Part shown: positions 53,830 through 63,076 of the stretch, piece after piece
Position numbering within the stretch: the stretch's first letter is position 1
How the letters are laid out: each line of letters opens with the position of its first letter
DNA from: Flavobacterium sp. W4I14
Lineage (GTDB): Bacteria; Bacteroidota; Bacteroidia; Sphingobacteriales; Sphingobacteriaceae
Assembly (NCBI GenBank): GCA_030817875.1
Contig: JAUSZU010000001.1
Location: 2,418,001 to 2,482,000 of the forward strand
Length of the DNA: 64,000 nt
Reading direction: 5' to 3'
The notes under the pieces: generated by a model
Told to the model about the DNA's origin: nothing
Databases searched by the model: none
Seen by the model: only the letters and a program-made list of their open reading frames with translations
Position numbers and translations under genes: made by a program

Positions 53830-55346
53830 CCTGGATTTTGTTTAATTACACCTGCACTGTTATCAATTTCTCTCTGTGGTACGGCCCAAACATCGTGTAC
53901 CTGCGGGTTGAAAGTTCTTGCTGGCCAAATTACGCTCCCATCAAAATCGTGTAATGGTTTGGCATAAGTTGCCTGAGCATCACCCCATCTTACTAAATCG
54001 CGGTGACGGTCGGCCCATTCTCCTGCAAGTTCATTACGGCGTTCGCGTTTAAGGTCGTCGATAGTCATTCCTGTTTTGGCATCTAAACCTGCACGTAGCC
54101 TGATTTTGTTCAGTTCGGTATCGCCTGCCCCTGCACCGCTAAGGTTAATTGCAGCTTCTGCTTTAATCAGCAACACTTCGGCATAACGCATTAAAGGCAC
54201 ATTTAAATCTGTTGTGCCATTATCCCCGTTCGGATTAACATGCGTTGGAATTGGATTAGCATATGAAAACGGCTCCATGTATTTTTTAAATTGGTAATTT
54301 GAAGTTGCTCCTCCATCTTTGGTAAAGCTACGCTCGGCACCAAAGAACATAAATTTATCGCCAGGTTTCAAAATGGTAGCTTCCCTGCGTTGATCGCCAG
54401 CTTCGTAAGAATCGTAAAGCTCTTTAGTTGGCAGATAATAACCCCATCCATTATAAATTCCCCAGGCTTTATTGGTTAACATTACACCCGGAAGTTTACT
54501 TCCCCAGCCGGTGCCACCACCACTTGGCGTGCACACTACAGACCAGACATACTCTTTAGACCAGTTGTTTGAAGCCTTAAAAACATCGGCAAAACCCGTA
54601 TTAATTAAATCGTGCTGACCTGAAGTGATGACCATATCAGCATATTTAGCAGCATTGGCATAATCTTTTTTGAACAGGTACACCTTAGATAAGTAAGCCC
54701 ATGCAGCCGTTTTATGTGCTTTACCATAATCAGCTGGTTTCATTGCCGAAAACAATGGAAGGTTATCAGCTGCCTTTAAAAGAAGCGAAACAATATAATC
54801 GTAGTTTTCATTTACATTTTTTGCACGGGCAATAGGCTGAGAAGGATCACTTTCTGGCGTTACAATCGGTACTCCGGCTTTATCGTTACCGTAATTGGCA
54901 GCCAACTGGAAATAAACCAGTCCGGCGTTAAAATAAGCATCGCCAATAATCTGTTTTTTCAAAGTTTCATCCATTGTGATGGCCGGCACATTGATAATAA
55001 TATCGTTGGCCCGTTTGATAATGGCATAACGCATGCTCCATTGGGTTTCGGTATAACCTCCACCAACATAGGTTCGGTTAAAGTTTTTGATATTATCGGC
55101 CTCTGGCTTGTTACGTCCGGTAACCATATCATCGCTGGCATTGATAAACCAGAACATCCCACGACCGTAAAAGTCTTCTGCATTGTAATTTTCATACATT
55201 CCAGCTTCTGCTTTTATGGCATCTTCTTTCGTTTTCCAGAAATTTTGTGCCGATGGAGATCCTTCAGGCACAATATCAAGCTCTTTTGTACATGAAGAAA
55301 AAAAAGCAAGGGTGGCAAATGCCATATATTTTAAGTTCGTTTTCAT
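53823..55346 (-). CDS. SusD/RagB-family lipoprotein (sigma/FecR-linked locus)
   Basis: A 507-residue surface lipoprotein (lipobox 'AFFSSC', Cys19). Family hallmarks are 'PSAQNFWKTKEDAIKAEAGM' near residue 33, 'LMRYAEVLLIKAEAAINLSG' near residue 390 and 'DLKRERRNELAGEWADRHRD' near residue 440. It starts 13 bp after the SusC stop and its end overlaps the phosphodiesterase-phosphatase gene, so SusC, SusD and that enzyme are one operon. Its ligand is probably a phosphorylated organic compound such as a glycerophosphodiester or sugar phosphate; this rests on the neighbour only. Confidence 0.97.
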   Translation of the reverse strand: MKTNLKYMAFATLAFFSSCTKELDIVPEGSPSAQNFWKTKEDAIKAEAGMYENYNAEDFYGRGMFWFINASDDMVTGRNKPEADNIKNFNRTYVGGGYTETQWSMRYAIIKRANDIIINVPAITMDETLKKQIIGDAYFNAGLVYFQLAANYGNDKAGVPIVTPESDPSQPIARAKNVNENYDYIVSLLLKAADNLPLFSAMKPADYGKAHKTAAWAYLSKVYLFKKDYANAAKYADMVITSGQHDLINTGFADVFKASNNWSKEYVWSVVCTPSGGGTGWGSKLPGVMLTNKAWGIYNGWGYYLPTKELYDSYEAGDQRREATILKPGDKFMFFGAERSFTKDGGATSNYQFKKYMEPFSYANPIPTHVNPNGDNGTTDLNVPLMRYAEVLLIKAEAAINLSGAGAGDTELNKIRLRAGLDAKTGMTIDDLKRERRNELAGEWADRHRDLVRWGDAQATYAKPLHDFDGSVIWPARTFNPQVHDVWAVPQREIDNSAGVIKQNPGW

Positions 55347-55359
55347 TGTTGTTTTGTGA

Positions 55360-58300
55360 TTATAGATTTACGCTTAAACCAAGGATAAAGCTTCTGGCTT
55401 GAGGATAACGCCCAACATCCACTCCGTTGTTGTCCATTCCGATTTCTGGATCAAAGCCCGAGTATTTGGTAATGGTGAAAAGATTGTTTGCGGTAGCATA
55501 AAACCTTACTCCACCTGTTTTTAATTTATTGGCGATTGATTTTGGCAAACTGTAACCCAGGGTTATGTTACGGATGCGCAGGTAAGAACCATCTTCGATA
55601 TAAAAATCGGAAGCATTAAAATTTCCATTAGCATCACTTGTTGAAATAATCGGCACTTTACCACCAGGATTCTCTGGCGACCAGGCATCGAGAATACCGA
55701 CCAGTTTATTGTAAGATGGCCCACTAGCACTATAAGTAGTACGCTTTACCGCATTAAACAATTTATTCCCCTGTACACCTTGCGCAAAAATATTGAAATC
55801 GAAATTTTTATAACTTGCATTAAAGCTCAATCCGTAAGAGAAATCAGGATAAGCACTGCCAGCGAAATAACGGTCTTTACCATCAATAGATCCATCGCCA
55901 TTGATGTCAACAAATTTAAAATCACCTGCTTTTGCATTCGGCTGAATCTTAGTTCCCTTAGCGTTTTTATAGTTATCAGCTTCTGCCTGACTCTGGAAAA
56001 TACCATCCGTTTTTAACACATAGTAACTATACAAAGGTTGGCCAACCCGAATGGTAAGCGGTGCAAGTTCATTACGGAAGTTGGTACCCACAGCAATGTT
56101 TTCCAAGCCCGGTGCCAGTTCCTGTACTTTGTTGTTAATTTTGGTTAAAGTAGCGTTTACGGTATAAGTAAATGCTGCATTTTTATCACTATTATAAGTT
56201 AAACCCAGTTCTATACCTTTATCTTTTACAATACCAGCATTTATGGTCTGCGTATTTAAACCTGCTGTCCCTGGTAGCGACCTGGTTAAGATCATCTTAT
56301 TTGTTTCTTTGATAAAATAATCAGCATTAAGGCTTAATCTGTTGAGAACTGTCATATCAAGACCAAAGTTCGTTTGCTTTGATTCTGCCCATGTTAAATC
56401 TTTATTGGCTAAAACATTCTGTACATAACCATTTTGTAAAGTTGGTGTTTGCCCGAAATAACTTTGAGTAGCACTTAACAATGGATTTACAGCAGAGGCA
56501 TTAAGCGATCCTAAATTACCCAATATGCCATAACTGCCCCTTAGTTTCAATTCATTTAACCAGGTTGCGTCTTTAAGAAAATCTTCTTTGCTTACCACCC
56601 AACCGAGGGAAGCTGATCCGTAGTTTTTCGTCCTGTTATTTTTACTTAACAGCGATGATCCATCACGACGGCCGATTAGCGACAATAAATATTTTTCTTT
56701 GTAATTATAATTGGCCCTTAAAAATAATGAAGAAAGTGCCTGTTCATACATCCCGCTAACCGACGGCTGAATAACTGTTGCGTTAACCAGGTATCTGTAT
56801 TGAGGCGATTCGTCGTCAAAACCTGCTCCTGAAGCTGACAAGCTATTGCTTTTAGTTTTCTGGAAAGAATAACCACCGGTAAGATCTAGTTGGTGACTAC
56901 CAAAGGTTGCTTTATAACTTAAAACCTGCTCAGCAAGAAAATCGTTGGCACGACTGCTGCTTTCCTGTAAACTATTGCTTAATACCGGTTTTCCTACCTC
57001 GGGCCTTTTTGGCGTAAAGCTTTTAAATGCAGCATCGGTTTTAGTGATGCTTAAGTTAGATCTGAAAGTTAAGCCCTTTGCTAATTTAATATTGGCATAA
57101 GGATTAACCACAAGCACATTTACAGGATTGTTTATATCGATACGTTGCAGATCAGCAACTGGATTAACAATATCGCCATAATCGCCAGCATATTGTCCGC
57201 CTGGTAAACCGGCAAAACTGCCGTCTGCATTATATGGCGTTCCGTTGGTTGGGTAATAGATAGCCGAAAGTAAGGCCCCAGTATAATCGCTGCTGGTATT
57301 TGCACCGTTTCCATTGGTACTGCTATACGACAAGTTTTCTCCAACTTTTAACCAATTGGTTACTTCATGCTCGGTATTGATCCTGAAGTTATAGCGCTTA
57401 GTTTTGGTATTTAACACAATGCCTTCAGCATTACGGTAATTGAAACTTAGGTAATAATTAGATTTTTCGCTACCACCGTTTATTGCGGCATTGTAATCCT
57501 GTAACAATCCATCTCTAAAAACCTCGTCCATCCAGTTGGTGCGGGTAATCTGTCCATCAGGATATTTCGAAATATCAAAAGCTGGTAATATGGTTGTACC
57601 ACCGTTTTTGGCAGCAGTTGCGGCCACCTGTGCGCGTTGCTGAGCGTTTAATGGCTCTAATTTCTTCCATGCGCTTTGTTGTCCAAGTTTGGCATCGAAA
57701 CTAATCTGCATTTTACCGCTCTTTCCTTTTTTAGTTGTGACCAATACCACACCTCCTGATGCCCTGGCGCCGTAAATTGCCGCAGATGCATCCTTTAATA
57801 CCGATATCGATTCGATATCATTAGGATTAAGTTGTGGTGTACCTGAAAATATAGACCCATCGATTACATACAATACATTTTCTCCGTTAATCCCTCCCGC
57901 ACCGCGGATATTAATGCGTGGAGCAGAAGTTGGATCACCGCCCTCATTGGTTACAATTACCCCAGGAGATTTTCCGGCCAATACCTCACCAACACTATTT
58001 AATGAGCGCGAAGAAAGTTTATCTAACCCAACAATGCTGATTGCACCTGTTAAAGTTTCTTTTTTCTGCGTTCCGTAACCTACTACCACCACATCGGCAA
58101 GCATCGAACGTTCTTCATTCAATACCATATTAATAATCTGGTTTTCGCCCACTTTTACTTCTTTGGTGCGATAACCGATCATAGAGAACGATAACACCGC
58201 ATCAGCACCTACTTCAATGCGATAAGCACCGTTGCCGTCGGTTATGGTTCCGCTTTGCGTACCCAGTACTTTTACCGAAACACCCGGTAAAGATATACCT

Positions 58301-58707
58301 GTCGAATCTTTTACTATCCCTGTAATAATCCGGTCGGGTTTATTAAACACAGCATTGTTTAAAACTACATATTCACCTTTTTCTAAAACTTGTAACCCAA
58401 GTCTATCCAATAACGACCGTACGGGTTCCGTTGTGAAATCACCACTTACAAACATGTTTTTTTGTTGCAGCTGATCTGGATTGTACACAAAGCTAAGTCC
58501 GGTGCGCGACTCTATTTCTTTGATAATTTCGGTCATTTTACGGCCTTTGTTTAGCGTAATGCTGACGGTAGTTTTCTCTAACTTTTGTGCCATACCTGCC
58601 GAGGCCAGGATTGAGCTGCAAAATATGCAGAGAATTGAAAATGTTAAACATGAGTATTTCATGATCTTATAAAGAGCTGATGTCCTCTTAGCGGAGGTTG
58701 GTTTCAT
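55360..58707 (-). CDS. SusC/RagA-family TonB-dependent transporter with STN signalling domain
   Basis: A 1115-residue outer-membrane importer. A signal sequence (to about residue 40) is followed by an STN domain (about 45-115, 'MTEIIKEIESRTGLSFVYNP'), then the carboxypeptidase-like domain ('ITGIVKDSTGISLPGVSVKV'), 'LADVVVVGYGTQKKETLTGA', the plug ('VIDGSIFSGTPQLNPNDIES', 'LKDASAAIYGARASGGVVLV') and the barrel. The STN domain transmits occupancy to an anti-sigma factor, and the FecR and sigma genes directly upstream fit that. An in-frame ATG at residue 16 is a possible alternative start. Confidence 0.97.
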   Translation of the reverse strand: MKPTSAKRTSALYKIMKYSCLTFSILCIFCSSILASAGMAQKLEKTTVSITLNKGRKMTEIIKEIESRTGLSFVYNPDQLQQKNMFVSGDFTTEPVRSLLDRLGLQVLEKGEYVVLNNAVFNKPDRIITGIVKDSTGISLPGVSVKVLGTQSGTITDGNGAYRIEVGADAVLSFSMIGYRTKEVKVGENQIINMVLNEERSMLADVVVVGYGTQKKETLTGAISIVGLDKLSSRSLNSVGEVLAGKSPGVIVTNEGGDPTSAPRINIRGAGGINGENVLYVIDGSIFSGTPQLNPNDIESISVLKDASAAIYGARASGGVVLVTTKKGKSGKMQISFDAKLGQQSAWKKLEPLNAQQRAQVAATAAKNGGTTILPAFDISKYPDGQITRTNWMDEVFRDGLLQDYNAAINGGSEKSNYYLSFNYRNAEGIVLNTKTKRYNFRINTEHEVTNWLKVGENLSYSSTNGNGANTSSDYTGALLSAIYYPTNGTPYNADGSFAGLPGGQYAGDYGDIVNPVADLQRIDINNPVNVLVVNPYANIKLAKGLTFRSNLSITKTDAAFKSFTPKRPEVGKPVLSNSLQESSSRANDFLAEQVLSYKATFGSHQLDLTGGYSFQKTKSNSLSASGAGFDDESPQYRYLVNATVIQPSVSGMYEQALSSLFLRANYNYKEKYLLSLIGRRDGSSLLSKNNRTKNYGSASLGWVVSKEDFLKDATWLNELKLRGSYGILGNLGSLNASAVNPLLSATQSYFGQTPTLQNGYVQNVLANKDLTWAESKQTNFGLDMTVLNRLSLNADYFIKETNKMILTRSLPGTAGLNTQTINAGIVKDKGIELGLTYNSDKNAAFTYTVNATLTKINNKVQELAPGLENIAVGTNFRNELAPLTIRVGQPLYSYYVLKTDGIFQSQAEADNYKNAKGTKIQPNAKAGDFKFVDINGDGSIDGKDRYFAGSAYPDFSYGLSFNASYKNFDFNIFAQGVQGNKLFNAVKRTTYSASGPSYNKLVGILDAWSPENPGGKVPIISTSDANGNFNASDFYIEDGSYLRIRNITLGYSLPKSIANKLKTGGVRFYATANNLFTITKYSGFDPEIGMDNNGVDVGRYPQARSFILGLSVNL

Positions 58708-58770
58708 TTGTTTGATTTGTTTTTTTAAAGCTTTTAATTACGCTGGCCCTTTGACCAGAAAGAAAGATTA

Positions 58771-58794
58771 CGGTGGCCAGTCTAACTGGCACCG
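58771..58794 (-). promoter_or_regulatory. Hairpin between FecR and SusC
   Basis: On the minus strand CGGTGCCAGT pairs with ACTGGCCACCG (one bulged C, 3-nt loop), 29 bp past the FecR stop and before a pyrimidine-rich TCTTTCTTTC. It may be a partial terminator that lowers or separates SusC transcription. Confidence 0.4.
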
Positions 58795-58822
58795 CTAAGT
58801 ATTTCTATATTACCTGCTCATC

Positions 58823-59767
58823 TCATCTGTATATATTAAATGTTTTATGATTTTTTGATCCGTTGAATTTTAGGTGGTGCAGGCTGCAGATGATATCCAA
58901 AATCTCTTCAGGCGATTGTTTGCTACTGAAAGAAGCAGTGGTTTTAAGTTTGGCCAAAGCACTGTCATTCAGCAAAATTTTAATGCTGTAGGCATATTGG
59001 AGTTTGCTGATGACCTGATCGAGGGTAGCACCATCAAAAGCGAGTTCGATATAGGCCACAGATTTGTTTTTGCCAATGTCAGCCCGACCGGCAGTTTTAT
59101 CATAGATTAAAAACTCATCTTTAATCAATGTGCCCAGATTTACTTTTTTGTTGCTTACGGCAACTTTTCCGGTAATTACGGCAACTTCGATGTGTTTGCT
59201 GGCCTGATAGGACTTAACCTTGAAAGAGGTACCCAACACCCTGACGTCGACCCCAGATGCAATATGTACCGTAAATGGTCTTTTTTCCTGATGGGTAATA
59301 TCAAAAAAAGCTTCACCCTCTTTTAGTGCAATCTCACGGTTGTTTGAAGCGAATGCTTTAGGATAACAGAGTTTTGCAGACGGACCTAATAAAATTACCG
59401 AACCATCTGATAAAGTAATGTGCTTCTGTTCTTTACTTCCTGTAACTACAGTAACCTGATTTTCAAGCTTCACTGGGGTATTGAATCTCCAGATGCTTAT
59501 TCCCAGTGTAATGATGATGAGTATGGCGGCAGCGATCCTGATAAAAGACTGTAGTTTGAATACTTTGCCATGTTTTGACTTTTGGCGCATAGCAGTTTGG
59601 AGGTGAACAAGCATCTGTCCCCCTATTGCTGCTTTCCGGTCGGCCGCCAATTTAATATTTTCCTGATCGAGCGTGGCATACCACTCTTCAACTTTTTTTT
59701 GCTCTTGCGGACTTGCCTGCTTATTGAGATATTTCTGCAGCAGTTCCTTTGCCTGTTCTTCTGTCAT
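58823..59767 (-). CDS. FecR-family anti-sigma factor
   Basis: A 314-residue inner-membrane regulator. The cytoplasmic N-terminus (1-88) would hold the ECF sigma factor; a single TM helix is at about 90-110 ('FIRIAAAILIIITLGISIW'). The periplasmic FecR domain follows ('ITLSDGSVILLGPSAKLCYP', 'KRPFTVHIASGVDVRVLGTS'), and the end is a DUF4974-type domain ('FDGATLDQVISKLQYAYSI'), itself STN-like and able to contact the transporter. It stands between the sigma gene and the STN-bearing SusC, the standard order for transporter-induced control in Bacteroidota. Confidence 0.96.
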   Translation of the reverse strand: MTEEQAKELLQKYLNKQASPQEQKKVEEWYATLDQENIKLAADRKAAIGGQMLVHLQTAMRQKSKHGKVFKLQSFIRIAAAILIIITLGISIWRFNTPVKLENQVTVVTGSKEQKHITLSDGSVILLGPSAKLCYPKAFASNNREIALKEGEAFFDITHQEKRPFTVHIASGVDVRVLGTSFKVKSYQASKHIEVAVITGKVAVSNKKVNLGTLIKDEFLIYDKTAGRADIGKNKSVAYIELAFDGATLDQVISKLQYAYSIKILLNDSALAKLKTTASFSSKQSPEEILDIICSLHHLKFNGSKNHKTFNIYR

Positions 59768-59830
59768 TTAAATACATGTCAGTTCAAAAGCAGATCGGTA
59801 CTAACCAAGAATGTTATCTATAAATTAACT

Positions 59831-60418
59831 TTATGTTAAGCCGATTAAAGCCGCAATAAGTAGAATATAGGAAAGGCTTTTTTTAAGCAGTTTTAGCGCT
59901 GCAGAAATCTGGTTTTTTACGGTCTGAACAGATACATCAAGTTCTGAAGCTATTTCTTTGATGGATTTTTCCTGTTTTCGGCTCATCGAGAATACCAATT
60001 GCATTTTTTCGGGTAAAAGTGCAATGGCTGCATCAACTTCTAAATGAAGCTCTTTTAAAATCAGTTTATCATCAGCTGCTGCAATATGCTGCTCGTCCAT
60101 TAGTGCTTTAAGTGCAGTTTGATGTTGTTCTTTTATACTGCCCGACCTAAAATAATTAATCACCTTATATTTCACTGCACCATACAGGTAGGCACCGAGG
60201 CTTCCTGTTAGGTTAATTGCTGTTCGGTTCTCCCAGAGGGATATGAAAATCTCCTGTGTAATATCCTGCGCCAGCGCCTCATCGCTCATTTTTTTCAGCG
60301 CAACATCAAAAACATCCTCCCAGTAGATCCTGTAGATCGCCTCCATTGCCTGATGATCTCCAAGCTGTAACGATAAAAATAATGAATTGTCCAAAGGATG
60401 CCGCTTTATGAAGCGCAA
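59831..60418 (-). CDS. ECF-type RNA polymerase sigma factor
   Basis: A 195-residue sigma-70 family ECF factor. Region 2 includes 'DITQEIFISLWENR' near residue 70, and region 4 has the helix-turn-helix 'KSIKEIASELDVSVQTVKNQI' near residue 155. It should direct transcription of the SusC/SusD operon when released by the FecR protein. The start is uncertain: the frame opens at TTG (60418), another TTG is at 60394, and the first ATG would cut into region 2. The C-terminus ends in a hydrophobic stretch 'YILLIAALIGLT', odd for a soluble factor but something I have seen in this phylum. Confidence 0.92.
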   Translation of the reverse strand: MRFIKRHPLDNSLFLSLQLGDHQAMEAIYRIYWEDVFDVALKKMSDEALAQDITQEIFISLWENRTAINLTGSLGAYLYGAVKYKVINYFRSGSIKEQHQTALKALMDEQHIAAADDKLILKELHLEVDAAIALLPEKMQLVFSMSRKQEKSIKEIASELDVSVQTVKNQISAALKLLKKSLSYILLIAALIGLT

Positions 60419-60543
60419 AGCTAAGGAGCCAATATTCCCTTAGTATTAACAAATCTTAAAGCGTAGATGACGAATGATGGAAAATGTAAGATGAAAAATG
60501 GACAGGATTCTGCACGAATCACCGATATCTTCAATAAAATGGT

Positions 60544-60627
60544 CGTCATCTCGACTGGAACGCAGTGGAACGGAGAGATCTATCTCAATAGATTTCTCGA
60601 CTGCGTTGCACTTCGCTCGAAATGACG
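60544..60627. repeat. Dispersed large imperfect palindrome, copy 2
   Basis: Starts CGTCATCTCGACTGGAACGC and ends GCTCGAAATGACG, with inner arms GAGAGATCTAT and ATAGATTTCTC. It is the same family as 42409-42512. It lies in the spacer upstream of the sigma gene and downstream of the LLM oxidoreductase. Confidence 0.85.
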
Positions 60628-60659
60628 AACCATGAAGGAAGACATATTCGCAATGACTC

Positions 60660-61670
60660 CTAATCGCTCCCAAACAACCCTGCAAAAACTTTATTCGAAT
60701 GCAATTTTGCCTGATGATCGTAAATATGCGAGGTGCTCATAATCTCGTTTACGCCATATTTGGTAACAAAAGCTTCTAAGTTTCCCTTAATGGTTTCGGC
60801 ACTACCAATAAAAGAATAATATAACATTTGTTCTACAGCTTCTTTTTCCAACTGATCCCAATATTGATTGATATCATCAACTGCAGGCTTTAACAATTCT
60901 CTTTTACCTGTAATTACACCCAGAAACATCCGCTTTACCGAACTTGATAAGCGCTCGGCTTCTGCATCGGTATCGGCAGCAACCACATTTACACAGGCCA
61001 TCACATAAGGTTCCTGTAAAAATGGGGATGGCTTAAAGTTATTTCTATAAATGGCGATGGCTTGTTCGAAATAAGCTGGTGCAAAATGACTGGCAAAAGC
61101 ATAAGGGAGGCCCTTTTCTGCTGCTAATCGGGCACTATCAGTACTCGAACCTAAAATCCAGATCGGGATATCCAATCCTTCTCCGGGAATGGCCCTTACA
61201 CTTGCCCGGTTGTTACTGGCAGAGAAAAACTGTTGGAGTTTCTCAATATCCCTGGGAAAACTATGAACGGCACTAAAGTTTTCGCCTCGGATGGCCATCG
61301 CCGTAACCTGATCGGTTCCAGGTGCCCTGCCCAAACCCAGATCGATACGGTTGGGATAAAGAGAAGCCAAAGTACCAAATTGTTCGGCAACAATTAAGGG
61401 TGCGTGATTGGGCAGCATAATACCTCCAGAGCCTACGCGGATGCTATTGGTACCACCAGCAATATAACCAATAAGCACAGCTGTTGCCGAACTGGCAACA
61501 CCAGCCATATTATGGTGTTCGGCAAACCAGTAACGTGTATAGCCTAGAGCTTCAGACTGTTTAGCTAAATCGAGGCTTGTTTTAAAAGTATCTGCAGCAG
61601 TAAAACCATCTAACACCGTTGCAAGATCGAGAACGGAATAAGGAATATTTTTCAATAAGTGATCAGCCAT
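60660..61670 (-). CDS. LLM-class flavin-dependent oxidoreductase (luciferase-like)
   Basis: A 336-residue TIM-barrel monooxygenase of the bacterial-luciferase superfamily, MsnO8-like branch. Recognisable parts are '[20 protein letters not shown]' (about 46-65), '[20 protein letters not shown]' (about 75-95), '[13 protein letters not shown]' and '[20 protein letters not shown]' near residue 168. Such enzymes use reduced flavin from a partner reductase; the substrate is unknown. It is monocistronic, and a -7-like TATTTTTG lies about 27 bp before its start. Confidence 0.9.
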   Translation of the reverse strand: MADHLLKNIPYSVLDLATVLDGFTAADTFKTSLDLAKQSEALGYTRYWFAEHHNMAGVASSATAVLIGYIAGGTNSIRVGSGGIMLPNHAPLIVAEQFGTLASLYPNRIDLGLGRAPGTDQVTAMAIRGENFSAVHSFPRDIEKLQQFFSASNNRASVRAIPGEGLDIPIWILGSSTDSARLAAEKGLPYAFASHFAPAYFEQAIAIYRNNFKPSPFLQEPYVMACVNVVAADTDAEAERLSSSVKRMFLGVITGKRELLKPAVDDINQYWDQLEKEAVEQMLYYSFIGSAETIKGNLEAFVTKYGVNEIMSTSHIYDHQAKLHSNKVFAGLFGSD

Positions 61671-61696
61671 AAATTATAGGGATAAAATCTATACTG

Positions 61697-61704
61697 CAAA
61701 AATA
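61697..61704 (-). promoter_or_regulatory. Candidate -7 box of the LLM oxidoreductase gene
   Basis: TATTTTTG on the minus strand is a full match to the Bacteroidota -7 consensus TAnnTTTG and ends 26 bp before the ATG. No good -33 TTTG is seen at 19-21 bp, so support is partial. Confidence 0.3.
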
Positions 61705-62061
61705 TCCTTAATAAAGCCAAGTCTTGTTTTATCTGAATATATATGACGTTTAACCAACACTAATCAATGCAGGCATTATAGCGCCGGTAGCTATTCAGAA
61801 ACGAGAATGTTAATTCAGACAACCAGGACTACACAGATGTAGAAGTATATATATAATTGTAACAAAACATACAAATCTGCGCTCTTAGCTTGATTAAAAC
61901 TTATAATTAGATTAGCAAAACCATTAAAGGCGGAGTATGGATATTCCAGAATATTTTTATGGATTATAGCTATTGCCTGCATCTTTTAAACTTAATTGAC
62001 ACATTTTTGCGTTAAATTAGTAAATAAGAAAAGACTTTAAATTAATCCGTACAGATAGTAC
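61705..62061. other. Intergenic stretch without a recognisable gene
   Basis: AT-rich spacer between the divergent oxidoreductase and response-regulator genes. I see no ORF, RNA or repeat of note. Confidence 0.5.
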
Positions 62062-62080
62062 CCTTTTCGGTACGAAAAGG
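62062..62080. promoter_or_regulatory. Inverted repeat upstream of the LytTR regulator gene
   Basis: Perfect 8-bp arms CCTTTTCG and CGAAAAGG with a 3-nt centre, directly followed by a -7-like TAATTTCG (one mismatch) and 36 bp before the ATG. Position suits an operator, perhaps for autoregulation; LytTR sites are more often direct repeats, so this is tentative. Confidence 0.4.
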
Positions 62081-62115
62081 CGTAATTTCGTTATAAGAGA
62101 AACAGATTTTTGAAG

Positions 62116-62841
62116 ATGATTAAGTGCATAGCCATAGACGACCAGTTCAGTTCCTTAGCGGGGCTACAAAAATATATTGAAGATACTCCGAACATGCGAC
62201 TCGTCCAGCAGTATACTGATCCAATTACTGCTTTAACAGAGCTAGCCAACTCAGAAACAGTCGATATAATTTTTATGGATGTGGAAATGCCTCAGATTTC
62301 CGGTCTGGAATTGGCTAAGGCCATCCGCTTTAGAACCAGGAAACTCATCTTCACCACTTCACACCAGGAATACGCATTTGATGCTTTTGAAGCTGCAGGA
62401 GATGCTTATTTGCTTAAACCATACAGCTATGCTAAATTTGCCACTACGATTACCCGGCTTTTTGGACAGGAAATGACAGGTGGTGCAAATGAAGATTATT
62501 TTCTTGTTAAAAACAAAGAAGAAGAACACCGTGCGGTAATGGTTAAATATGAAGATATTATTGCTTTTGAAAGTTTTCACAATTACATTAAAATACATAC
62601 TGTAGAAAAAGTAATTATTGCTTACTTAAGCTTAAAAGATGTTCGGGAACAGCTTAGCATTAAGAAAGGTTTTATACAGTTACACCGCGGTTATATTGTT
62701 GCTATTGATAAGATTTTATATGTTGATGGCAACAGGATTACCATGAACAACCACATCAGCTTTACCGTTGGTGATATTTATTATAATGAGTTTAAGGGTT
62801 TTATGTCTACTAAACTGATCATCAGTAGCCGTAAAAAATAA
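62116..62841 (+). CDS. LytTR-family response regulator
   Basis: A 241-residue two-component regulator. The receiver has 'CIAIDDQFSSLAGLQ', phospho-Asp in 'IIFMDVEMPQISG' near residue 56, 'KLIFTTSHQEYAFDAF' and Lys in 'YLLKPYSYAKF'. The LytTR DNA-binding domain covers about 145-240 with 'IIAFESFHNYIKIHTVEKVI' and 'FIQLHRGYIVAIDKILYVDG'. I use the ATG at 62116, not the TTG two codons upstream. It is followed by a Thr-rich peptide gene on the other strand and then by its probable kinase on the same strand. Confidence 0.94.
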   Translation: MIKCIAIDDQFSSLAGLQKYIEDTPNMRLVQQYTDPITALTELANSETVDIIFMDVEMPQISGLELAKAIRFRTRKLIFTTSHQEYAFDAFEAAGDAYLLKPYSYAKFATTITRLFGQEMTGGANEDYFLVKNKEEEHRAVMVKYEDIIAFESFHNYIKIHTVEKVIIAYLSLKDVREQLSIKKGFIQLHRGYIVAIDKILYVDGNRITMNNHISFTVGDIYYNEFKGFMSTKLIISSRKK

Positions 62842-62852
62842 CGGCTACTGAT
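62821..62852. terminator. Hairpin overlapping the response-regulator stop codon
   Basis: A perfect 12-bp stem (ATCAGTAGCCGT and its complement) with loop AAAAAATA; the TAA stop of the regulator spans the loop and the first base of the 3' arm. It is 17 bp past the stop of the peptide gene on the opposite strand and may terminate either transcript. No T run follows on the plus strand. Confidence 0.55.
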
Positions 62853-62868
62853 GAAAACATCTAATAGT

Positions 62869-63000
62869 TTAAATTATTCCTGTATTCGTAGTAAATGTTG
62901 TAGTGGTTGGTTCGGAGGTGGTGGTGGTTTCACCTAATTTTCCACTATATTTTTTTTTAAATACAAAAAGTGTTCTTTTAGCTAATTTTTGAGTTTTCAT
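62869..63000 (-). CDS. 43-residue Thr-rich peptide, candidate signalling or RiPP precursor
   Basis: A small gene inside a two-component system. From the ATG at 63000 it encodes 43 residues: a basic N-terminal half beginning 'MKTQKLAKRTLFVFKKKY', then 'SGKLGE', then a Thr/Ser tail 'TTTTSEPTTTTFTTNT' and a hydrophobic end GII. The upstream region is A-rich (AAAAAAACAAATT), like real Bacteroidota leaders. There is no Cys, so thioether rings cannot form unaided, and no signal peptide. The leader-plus-uniform-core layout recalls precursors of modified peptides, and the place between regulator and kinase suggests a regulated or sensed peptide. No modification enzyme or exporter is in the window. 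It might also be a non-translated antisense stretch. Confidence 0.6.
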   Translation of the reverse strand: MKTQKLAKRTLFVFKKKYSGKLGETTTTSEPTTTTFTTNTGII

Positions 63001-63076
63001 AATTTGTTTTTTTCGAAAACTAGCTGCGATAGCACCCTATAACTTTAATTGTTACACAAATAGTAAATAAGTCTTT

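Noticed and set aside
62869..63000. Calling the Thr-rich peptide a lanthipeptide
   Set aside because: It has no cysteine, and no lanthionine synthetase or exporter gene is in the window.
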